From Lysobacter antibioticus HS124 (GTDB lineage: Bacteria; Pseudomonadota; Gammaproteobacteria; Xanthomonadales; Xanthomonadaceae): a stretch of DNA of 40,150 bases. The position numbers were made by a program, and so were the translations under genes. Positions 8,121-14,990 of this stretch are shown here, piece by piece (the stretch's first letter is position 1; each line of letters begins with the position of its first letter). The DNA is taken from NCBI RefSeq assembly GCF_000336385.2, contig NZ_HG424467.1:1-40150 (forward strand). Reading direction: 5' to 3'. The notes below the pieces were generated by a model, which had not been told where the DNA came from, ran no database searches, and worked only from the letters and a program-made list of their open reading frames with translations.

Positions 8121-9350
8121 GTGACCGCATTCCCCCGTTTCGTCCGGCTCTACGCCCTCGCCGCCCTGCTGCTCTTTTCCGCCTTCGTACACGCCGCACC
8201 GGCGCCGGCGCCGGCCCACGCCGCCGGCGCCAGGCCGCCGCGGATCGGCATGGTCACCATGCAGCCGGGCGAAGAGTTCTGGTCGCGCTTCGGCCACGAC
8301 GCCCTGGTGGTGCTGAATCCGGACAGCGGCGAGGCCATTTCGTACAACTTCGGCTACTTCGACCCCAGCGAACCCAACTTCGTCCAGCGCTTCGTCCGCA
8401 ACGACATGCGCTATCGCCTGCTGGCGTTGCCGTTCGACGCCGACATGTCGCAGTACGCGCACGAAGGCCGCGGGGTGAGCGTGCAATGGCTGGACCTGAC
8501 CCCGGCGCAGGCGCGCGAGTTGGCCGAGGCGTTGCGCATCAACGCCCTGCCGGAGAATTCTTACTACCGCTACCAGTACTTCGACGACAACTGCGCCACC
8601 CGCGTGCGCGACGCGATCGACCGCGCGATCGGCGGCGAACTGCGCCGCCAGACCGAAGGCCGCTCGCACGGCAACACTCTGCGCAGCGAAGCGCTGCGGT
8701 TGTCTTCGCCAGAGCCGTGGATGTGGGTCCTGCTCGATGTGATGATGGGCCCCAAGGCCGATTTGCCGGTGCCGGTATGGACCGAGTCCTACGTGCCGGG
8801 CCGGCTGGCCGCGGCCCTGCGCGAGGTCAAAAATCCGCAGGGCCGGCCGCTGGTGGCCGAAGAACGCAGCCTGCTGCCGCACCAGATCTCGCCCGAGCCC
8901 GAAGGCCGGCCGCTGCCGTGGTGGCCCTGGGCCCTGGCCGGACTGGCGTTGGGCGCGGCGCTGGCCTGGATCGGCGACCGCAGCCCACGCGTGCTCGCCT
9001 TCGCCGCGTTGCCGTTGTGGGGCGCGCTCGGCGCAGTCGGTGCGGTGCTGGTCTATGCCTGGGCCGGCACCGGCCACGACTACATCTGGGCCAACCGCAA
9101 CCTGCTGCTGTTCAACCCCTTGTGCCTGCTGCTGTGGCTGGGCGGTCTGCGCGCGCTGTTCGGCCGCGAGACCGGCTCGGTCTTCGTATGGCTGACCGCG
9201 CTGGTGGCCCTGTGCGCGCTGGCGGCGCTGTTCCTGTACTGGTTGCCGGTGTACCCGCAGCGCAATCTGCATTGGATCGCGCTGTGGCTGCCGATCCACA
9301 TCGGGCTGTGGCTGGGCTTCCGCAAAGCCGCCCGACTGCGCCTGGCCTGA
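8121..9350 (+). CDS. Lnb N-terminal periplasmic domain (former DUF4105) membrane protein
   Basis: This 409-residue protein has a signal peptide (hydrophobic about 9-24, AHA-type end), a periplasmic domain to about 260, then about five membrane helices. The periplasmic domain has the family's His in SRFGHDALV (His59) and Cys in FDDNCATRVRD (Cys158), a Cys/His pair like that of papain-type acyltransferases. The family was renamed after Lnb, a lipoprotein N-acyltransferase of Bacteroides; this is recalled knowledge. GTG 8121 gives a clean signal peptide; ATG 8082 and ATG 8001 would add Pro/Arg-rich leaders. The gene sits directly after corC, where enterobacteria have lnt, so a role in lipoprotein N-acylation is plausible but unproven. 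Confidence 0.82.
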   Translation: MTAFPRFVRLYALAALLLFSAFVHAAPAPAPAHAAGARPPRIGMVTMQPGEEFWSRFGHDALVVLNPDSGEAISYNFGYFDPSEPNFVQRFVRNDMRYRLLALPFDADMSQYAHEGRGVSVQWLDLTPAQARELAEALRINALPENSYYRYQYFDDNCATRVRDAIDRAIGGELRRQTEGRSHGNTLRSEALRLSSPEPWMWVLLDVMMGPKADLPVPVWTESYVPGRLAAALREVKNPQGRPLVAEERSLLPHQISPEPEGRPLPWWPWALAGLALGAALAWIGDRSPRVLAFAALPLWGALGAVGAVLVYAWAGTGHDYIWANRNLLLFNPLCLLLWLGGLRALFGRETGSVFVWLTALVALCALAALFLYWLPVYPQRNLHWIALWLPIHIGLWLGFRKAARLRLA

Positions 9351-9388
9351 GGCTTGCCCGTGCCGGCCGCGGCGGGCAGGATGCCGGC

Positions 9389-10381
9389 ATGACCACGCCC
9401 GCCCTGCCCCAATGCGTCATCAACGCGGCCGCTTACGACCGCAACGGCAAACGCCGCGACATCGGCCTGGACGAGATCAGCGACGTGCTCGCGGTCGACG
9501 ACGGCAGCTTCGTCTGGGTCGGCCTGTACGAGCCCGATGAAGGCATCCTGGAAAAGCTGCAGGAAGAGTTCTGCCTGCACGACCTGGCGGTGGAGGACGC
9601 GCACAACGCGCACCAGCGGCCGAAGATCGAGTCCTACGGCAACTCGCTGTTCATCGCCATCCATACCGCGCAGAAGATCGACAACCGGATCCGCTTCGGC
9701 GAGACCCACATGTTCGTCGGCCCCCGCTACCTGGTCACCGTGCGCCACGGCGCCTCGGTCAGCTACAAGAATGCGCGGGCAAGAATGGAGCGCGAGCCCG
9801 ACCTGCTCGAACACGGCCCCGGCGCGGCGCTGTACTCGGTGCTCGACAGCGTGGTCGACAACTTCATGCCGATCGTCGAGGGCTTCACCCTGGAGCTCAA
9901 CGAGTTGGAGAAGGACATCTTCGCCGAGGATTTCCGCAAGGACACCGTGCAGGAGCTGTACGACCTCAAGCGCGAGCTGACCCGGCTGCGCATGGCGGTG
10001 TCGCCCTTGCAGGACATCCTCGGCCAGCTCGCGCGTTCGCGCGGCGGGCTGATCGACGAGGAAATCCAGCTGTATTTCCGCGACGTCCTCGACCACGCCG
10101 TGCGCATCAACGAAACCACCGACACCCTGCGCGAGATGCTGACCACCGCGGTCAGCGTCAACCTGTCGCTGGTGACCGTACGCCAGGGCGAGATCGTCAA
10201 ACGCCTCGGCGCCTGGGCGGCGCTGCTGGCCGCGCCGACCCTGATCGCCAGTTGGTACGGCATGAACTTCACCCACATGCCGGAGCTGGCCGGGCAGTGG
10301 AGCTACGCCATCCTGATCGGGACGGTGGCCGTGGTCTGCATCGTGTTGTACTTCGGCTTCAAGCGGGCGAAGTGGTTGTAG
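9389..10381 (+). CDS. corA: CorA-family magnesium/cobalt channel
   Basis: This 330-residue protein is a CorA divalent cation channel. It has a large cytoplasmic alpha/beta N-terminal domain and a long helical stalk. Two C-terminal membrane helices follow: the first ends in the selectivity signature YGMNF (290-294), with MPEL in the following loop. The basic C-terminal tail ends in KRAKWL. It would act as a homopentameric inner-membrane channel for Mg2+. ATG 9389 lies 38 nt after the Lnb-like gene. Length matches the family. CorC upstream also links to Mg2+ handling. Confidence 0.93.
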   Translation: MTTPALPQCVINAAAYDRNGKRRDIGLDEISDVLAVDDGSFVWVGLYEPDEGILEKLQEEFCLHDLAVEDAHNAHQRPKIESYGNSLFIAIHTAQKIDNRIRFGETHMFVGPRYLVTVRHGASVSYKNARARMEREPDLLEHGPGAALYSVLDSVVDNFMPIVEGFTLELNELEKDIFAEDFRKDTVQELYDLKRELTRLRMAVSPLQDILGQLARSRGGLIDEEIQLYFRDVLDHAVRINETTDTLREMLTTAVSVNLSLVTVRQGEIVKRLGAWAALLAAPTLIASWYGMNFTHMPELAGQWSYAILIGTVAVVCIVLYFGFKRAKWL

Positions 10382-10874
10382 GGCGCGGTAAGGGCGAACA
10401 GCAACCTCCCCTGCCCCGTTTTTCAAAGGGGGGACAACAAAAGCAGCGGTAACTTCAAAACGACGACAACGACGGCGGCTAGGGCGGCGGCAGGCGCAGA
10501 TAACGCCAACTGCTTATGCGCCAACTCGTGCGGCGAACCACAACTCACCGCGGTACGCCGCAACGCGCTGCAGCGCGCGACAATTCGCCTCCTTTGAAAA
10601 AGGCGGCGGGCGCCTGAGGCGGCACGAAGTCCGGCGGCTCCAGCGGCGCCGGGATTTGCTTCGGCTTTGGGGCGCTTTGGCTTGGCCTTGGCTTCGCCCT
10701 CGCCGCACAGAGCCCGTCCAACCCATCATCGGCGCTCCCCGCCGCCCGAAACCGCATCGCCGACGCGCCGAGTCGCCCCCTAAGACCAAAGTATCAGCCG
10801 TGTTTGCGGCACTGCGCATTGACCCGTGCCGTCCCGGGGGCGACCCTTCCAAGGGTCAAACTGGGAGGCTCGTC
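10382..10874. other. Repeat-bearing gap upstream of cstA
   Basis: There is no convincing gene in this 493-nt interval. It holds an inverted repeat with the shared core TTTTTCAAAGG (10419-10429) and its complement (10591-10601), about 160 nt apart. A G/T-rich degenerate GGCTTTGG tract follows (10654-10698). Short Pro-rich frames across the right arm look repeat-derived. The cstA ribosome binding site GGGAGG lies at 10863-10868. Confidence 0.6.
10419..10601. repeat. Inverted repeat, possible miniature element
   Basis: The left arm holds TTTTTCAAAGG flanked by G and C runs, and the right arm holds its exact complement CCTTTGAAAAA. The arms are 11 bp with similar flanks and enclose about 160 nt of non-coding sequence. 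This could be a miniature inverted-repeat element or two inserted copies of one dispersed repeat. Confidence 0.45.
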
Positions 10875-12947
10875 ATGAAAGGTGGTCTCGGCAAATTGGG
10901 CTGGGCGGCCCTCGCAGTCCTCGGGGCGTTCTGCCTCGGCACCATCGCGCTGCGTCGCGGCGAACACATCAATGCGCTGTGGATCGTGGTCGCGGCGGTG
11001 TCGATCTACTTGGTCGCCTATCGCTACTACTCGCTGTTCATCGCCGACAAGGTGATGCAGCTCGACCCGACCCGCGCCACGCCGGCGGTGATCCACAACG
11101 ACGGGCTCGATTACGTCCCGACCAACAAGCACGTGCTGTTCGGCCATCACTTCGCCGCCATCGCCGGCGCCGGCCCATTGGTCGGTCCGGTGCTCGCCGC
11201 GCAGATGGGTTATCTGCCCGGTCTGCTGTGGCTGATCGTCGGCGTGGTGTTGGCCGGTGCGGTGCAGGACTTCATGGTCCTGTTCGTCTCCAGCCGCCGC
11301 AACGGCCGCTCGCTCGGCGACCTGGTGCGCGAAGAAATGGGCCGCGTGCCCGGCACCATCGCCCTGTTCGGCGCGTTCTTGATCATGATCATCATCCTCG
11401 CGGTGCTGGCGATGATCGTGGTCAAAGCCCTGGCCGAAAGCCCCTGGGGCATGTTCACGGTGATGGCGACGATTCCGATCGCGGTGCTGATGGGCGTGTA
11501 CATGCGCTACATCCGCCCGGGCAAGATCGGCGAGATCTCGATCGTCGGCCTGGTCCTGCTGTTGGCGGCGATCTGGTACGGCGGCAAGGTCGCGGCCGAT
11601 CCGGTCTGGGGCCCGGCCTTCACCTTCACCGGCACTCAGATCACCTGGATGCTGATCGGCTACGGCTTCGTCGCCGCGGTGCTGCCGGTGTGGCTGGTAC
11701 TGGCGCCGCGCGACTACCTGTCGACCTTCCTCAAGATCGGCACCATCGTCGGCCTGGCTATCGGCATCTTCATCGTCATGCCCGACCTGCGCATGCCGGC
11801 GCTGACCCAGTTCACCGACGGTACCGGCCCGGTGTGGAAGGGCGGGCTGTTCCCGTTCCTGTTCATCACCATCGCCTGCGGCGCGGTGTCCGGCTTCCAC
11901 GCCCTGATCTCCTCCGGCACCACGCCCAAGCTGCTCGCGAACGAATCGCACATGCGCTACATCGGCTACGGCGGCATGCTGATGGAGTCCTTCGTCGCGA
12001 TCATGGCCTTGGTCGCCGCCTCGGTGATCGACCCAGGCGTCTACTTCGCCATGAACAGCCCGGCCGCCCTGGTCGGCAGCGACGTGCAGACGGTGTCGCA
12101 GACCATCAGCAGTTGGGGGTTCAGCGTCACTCCCGACGTGCTGGAAGCCACCGCCAAGGACATCGGCGAGCACACCATCCTCGCCCGCGCCGGCGGCGCG
12201 CCCACGCTCGCGGTCGGCATCGCCCAGATCCTGCACAACGTGCTGCCGGGCGAGAACACGATGGCGTTCTGGTACCACTTCGCGATCCTGTTCGAGGCCT
12301 TGTTCATCCTCACCGCGGTCGACGCGGGCACGCGCGCCGGCCGCTTCATGCTGCAGGACCTGCTGGGCAGCTTCGTGCCGGCGCTGCGCCGCACCGAGGC
12401 CTGGGGGCCGAACCTGCTCGCCACCGCGGGCTGCGTCGCGCTGTGGGGCTACTTCCTGTACCAGGGCGTAGTCGATCCGCTCGGCGGCATCAACACGCTG
12501 TGGCCGCTGTTCGGCATCGCCAACCAGATGCTGGCCGGCATCGCCCTGATGCTGTGCACGGTGGCGCTGTTCAAGCTCAAGCGCGACCGCTACGCCTGGG
12601 TCACCATCGTGCCGACCGTGTGGCTGCTGATCTGTACCAGCGCCGCCGGCCTGATCAAGATCTTCGACGGCAACCCGGCGGTCGGCTTCCTCGCCCAGGC
12701 CAACAAGTACAGTGCCGCGATCGCCAAGGGCGAAGTCACCGCGCCGGCCAAGAGCATCGAGCAAATGCAGCAGATCATGGTCAATAGCTACGTCAACACC
12801 GGCCTGACCGCGCTGTTCCTGTTCGTGGTGTTCAGCGTGCTGGTGTATTCGGTTGGCGCCATCCTCAAGGCCCGCGCCAACCCGCAGCGCAGCGACCGCG
12901 AATCGCCCTACGTGGCTTTGAAGCCGCACGAAATGGGGAACCTCTGA
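10875..12947 (+). CDS. cstA: Carbon starvation protein CstA / pyruvate transporter family
   Basis: This 690-residue integral membrane protein has about 16-18 hydrophobic segments. It carries the CstA core with HHFAAIAGAGP near residues 90-100, a hallmark of the family. CstA and BtsT import pyruvate, and CstA is also linked to peptide uptake under carbon starvation. ATG 10875 follows a GGGAGG site by 6 nt. The length is close to E. coli CstA. The next gene starts 1 nt after its stop and encodes the small YbdD/YjiX partner, as in E. coli. The 493-nt non-coding region before it is long enough for complex control. Whether it is CstA- or BtsT-like cannot be decided here. Confidence 0.92.
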   Translation: MKGGLGKLGWAALAVLGAFCLGTIALRRGEHINALWIVVAAVSIYLVAYRYYSLFIADKVMQLDPTRATPAVIHNDGLDYVPTNKHVLFGHHFAAIAGAGPLVGPVLAAQMGYLPGLLWLIVGVVLAGAVQDFMVLFVSSRRNGRSLGDLVREEMGRVPGTIALFGAFLIMIIILAVLAMIVVKALAESPWGMFTVMATIPIAVLMGVYMRYIRPGKIGEISIVGLVLLLAAIWYGGKVAADPVWGPAFTFTGTQITWMLIGYGFVAAVLPVWLVLAPRDYLSTFLKIGTIVGLAIGIFIVMPDLRMPALTQFTDGTGPVWKGGLFPFLFITIACGAVSGFHALISSGTTPKLLANESHMRYIGYGGMLMESFVAIMALVAASVIDPGVYFAMNSPAALVGSDVQTVSQTISSWGFSVTPDVLEATAKDIGEHTILARAGGAPTLAVGIAQILHNVLPGENTMAFWYHFAILFEALFILTAVDAGTRAGRFMLQDLLGSFVPALRRTEAWGPNLLATAGCVALWGYFLYQGVVDPLGGINTLWPLFGIANQMLAGIALMLCTVALFKLKRDRYAWVTIVPTVWLLICTSAAGLIKIFDGNPAVGFLAQANKYSAAIAKGEVTAPAKSIEQMQQIMVNSYVNTGLTALFLFVVFSVLVYSVGAILKARANPQRSDRESPYVALKPHEMGNL

Positions 12948-12948
12948 C

Positions 12949-13170
12949 ATGGGCACCGCACTCGTTCCCGCCAGCCAGTACCAGCTGTACAAGCGCACCT
13001 GGCGCCGCCTGGTGCAGACCGCGCGGCTGTGCTGCGGGGTGCCGGACTACGACAACTATGTCCGTCATCTGATGGAGAAGCACCCGGAGCGGCCGATTCC
13101 CGACTACGCGACCTTCTTTCGCGAGCGCCAGGAGGCGCGCTACGGCGGCGGGCGGTTCGGTTGCTGTTGA
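12949..13170 (+). CDS. ybdD: YbdD/YjiX family small protein
   Basis: This 73-residue protein matches the YbdD/YjiX family. It has CCGVPDYDNYVRHL at about 28-41, a central HPE motif and a Cys-Cys end (RFGCC). It is encoded 1 nt after cstA and is almost certainly cotranslated. Members always accompany CstA/BtsT transporters and are thought to be needed for their activity; the mechanism is not known. It is the last gene of its transcript, with a strong terminator 30 nt downstream. Confidence 0.92.
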   Translation: MGTALVPASQYQLYKRTWRRLVQTARLCCGVPDYDNYVRHLMEKHPERPIPDYATFFRERQEARYGGGRFGCC

Positions 13171-13200
13171 GCCGCTGCGACGCGATCTACAGAAAACGCG

Positions 13201-13230
13201 AAGGGCCGCCTCCGGGCGGCCCTTGCTTTT
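13201..13230 (+). terminator. Rho-independent terminator after cstA-ybdD
   Basis: A perfect 10-bp stem AAGGGCCGCC / GGCGGCCCTT with loop TCCG is followed by GCTTTT. It lies 30 nt after the ybdD stop. Confidence 0.88.
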
Positions 13231-13261
13231 GCGACGTTCTTTTTGCGGCGTTGCCGCTCCC

Positions 13262-13288
13262 CCTGTAGGAGCGGCGCAAGCCGCGACA
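13262..13288 (+). repeat. GTAG-type REP copy 4
   Basis: It reads CCCTGTAGGAGCGGCGCAAG followed by CCGCGAC on the plus strand, with stem GCGGC / GCCGC around a GCAA tetraloop-like centre. With copy 5 (minus orientation, about 140 nt away) it forms an inverted pair between two convergent genes. Confidence 0.8.
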
Positions 13289-13401
13289 ACCGAAGCGGTG
13301 CGATACCACGCCACCGACCGCAGCCGATGATCGCGGAGATTCGCTTCGGACACCGCGCTCGCGTACGTCGCGTCTCCTGTCGTGCCTTATGACCGGAGGA
13401 A

Positions 13402-13431
13402 ACCCCTGCGGGACGCCGCTGCTACAGGGGC
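13402..13431 (-). repeat. GTAG-type REP copy 5, diverged
   Basis: On the minus strand it reads CCCCTGTAGCAGCGGCGTCC followed by CGCAGGGG. The GTAG start and GCGGC arm are kept and the other arm is changed. The outer CCCCTG / CAGGGG ends can pair instead. It sits at the 3' end of the DUF819 gene. Confidence 0.6.
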
Positions 13432-13433
13432 AT

Positions 13434-14693
13434 TCAAACCGGCGCGGCGCCGGCCAGCGAGCGCAGGGTGACCCCGACCACGTAAGCCAGGCCGGTGCCG
13501 GTCGCATAGCCCAGCGCGCCGAGCAAGGCGCCGACCGGCGCCAGCGAAGGATGGAAGGCCGAGGCCACCACCGGCGCCGAGGCCGGGCCGCCGATGTTGC
13601 TCTGCGAGCCGATCGCGAAATAGAACAGCGGCACCCGCAGCAGACCCCCCACGCCCCACAGGATCAGGATGTGCACGGCGATCCAGATCAGCCCCAGCGC
13701 GAACAGCCAGGGCTTGTCGAGCAAGGCCAGGATGTCCATCTGCAGGCCGATGCAGGCGATCAGGAAGTACAGCAGCAGGCTGCCGATCTTGGACGCGCCC
13801 GCGCCTTCCAGCTCGCGCGCGCGGGTGAAGCTCAACGCCAGGCCGGCGAAGGTGGACACCGCCACCACCCAGAAGAACGGCTCGTGCAGGCTGACCGTGC
13901 GCGCCCAGGACACGTTGGCGCCGAACCAGGCCGACAGCGGCGCGGCGACCGCGTGCGCCAGGCCGACCACGCCGAAGGCGATGCCGACGATCATCGCCAG
14001 GTCGGTCAGGCTGGCCACGCGCTGGTGCTGGGCCTGGAAACTCTCGATACGGCGCTTGAGCTCCTCGATGCCGCGGGTGTCCGCGCCGCTGCGCGCATCG
14101 ATCCCCTGGGCGCGGCTGGCGAGGAAGATCAGCACCGCCATCCACACATAGCCGACGCCGACGTCGACCACCGCGAACTGGCCGAAGGTGGTCGCATCGA
14201 CCTGGAAGATCTCCTTCATCGCCAGCATGTTGGCGCCGCCGCCGATCCAACTGCCGGCCAGCGCGGCCATGCCGCCCCAGGTGTCGCCGGCCACGGTTTC
14301 CGGGTGCAGCGCGCGCATGGCCAGGAACGCGACCACCGCGCCGAGCATCACGCTCAGCGAGGACACCGCATACATGACCAGCAGCTTGGGGCCGAGCTTG
14401 AGCACGCCCTTGAGGTCGATGGTCAGGGTCAGCAGCACCAGCGCGCCGGGCAGCAGCACGCGGCTGGCGACCGGGTTGTAGAGCTTGGTGTTCTGGCCGT
14501 CGACCAGGCCGATGGTGTTGTAGATGCCGGGAATGAAGTAGCACAGCAGCAGGGCCGGAACGAAGGTGTAGAACTTCTTCCAGAAACCGGTCTGCCGCGA
14601 GGAAGTCCAAAACACCGCGCCGAGGGTGGCGGCGATCAGGCCGAGGACGACGATGTCGTTGCTGATGAGCGCCGTGCGGGCGGGTTCTTGCAT
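13434..14693 (-). CDS. DUF819 family membrane protein
   Basis: This 419-residue inner-membrane protein has about ten hydrophobic helices in two halves joined by a charged linker near 205-230. A conserved-looking glycine block GSWIGGGANMLA lies near 147-158 and SQSNIGGPASAPV near 364-376. Both resemble the paired discontinuous-helix motifs of DUF819 proteins, which are related in fold to bile acid/sodium symporters. The substrate is not known. ATG 14693 is the only reasonable start. It is transcribed alone, convergent with cstA-ybdD. Confidence 0.85.
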   Translation of the reverse strand: MQEPARTALISNDIVVLGLIAATLGAVFWTSSRQTGFWKKFYTFVPALLLCYFIPGIYNTIGLVDGQNTKLYNPVASRVLLPGALVLLTLTIDLKGVLKLGPKLLVMYAVSSLSVMLGAVVAFLAMRALHPETVAGDTWGGMAALAGSWIGGGANMLAMKEIFQVDATTFGQFAVVDVGVGYVWMAVLIFLASRAQGIDARSGADTRGIEELKRRIESFQAQHQRVASLTDLAMIVGIAFGVVGLAHAVAAPLSAWFGANVSWARTVSLHEPFFWVVAVSTFAGLALSFTRARELEGAGASKIGSLLLYFLIACIGLQMDILALLDKPWLFALGLIWIAVHILILWGVGGLLRVPLFYFAIGSQSNIGGPASAPVVASAFHPSLAPVGALLGALGYATGTGLAYVVGVTLRSLAGAAPV

Positions 14694-14803
14694 GCCGGAC
14701 TTCTCTGGGCTTGGGTGACCCCGCTTTTACTTCGGATCGGCGGCCGCGGGCAAGGGCCGGCGGTGTTGAGGCACGGGTTCAGGCGGCGCCTGTCGCCCGA
14801 AGC

Positions 14804-14830
14804 CCTGTAGGAGGGGCGCAAGCCGCGACC
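14804..14830 (+). repeat. GTAG-type REP copy 6
   Basis: It reads CCCTGTAGGAGGGGCGCAAG followed by CCGCGACC on the plus strand. The left arm has a C-to-G change (GAGGGGC instead of GAGCGGC) that weakens the stem. It lies between the starts and ends of flanking minus-strand genes, in the promoter region of the DUF819 gene. Confidence 0.72.
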
Positions 14831-14944
14831 GCGAAACCTGGCTTGCGTCGCAGGTGCGATGTCGCGGCCGCTTGCGACCGCAGCCCCCCCCTTGGGACAC
14901 AGCGCCTACGGTCGAGTACCCGGCGACGACGATATCCGATGCAA

Positions 14945-14976
14945 AAAAGAAGGCCGCCCGAAGGCGGCCTTCTTTT
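14945..14976 (-). terminator. Strong intrinsic terminator of the first S9 peptidase
   Basis: An 11-bp stem AGAAGGCCGCC / GGCGGCCTTCT around the loop CGAA is extended by A/T pairs. Read on the minus strand it ends in six T residues, 15 nt after the peptidase stop. The A/T extension would also allow weak plus-strand termination. Confidence 0.9.
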
Positions 14977-14990
14977 GGTCTGCGCGACGC

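Noticed and set aside
10545-10852. Small Pro-rich minus-strand frames upstream of cstA
   Set aside because: They cross the inverted-repeat arm and the low-complexity tract, so they look repeat-derived rather than coding.
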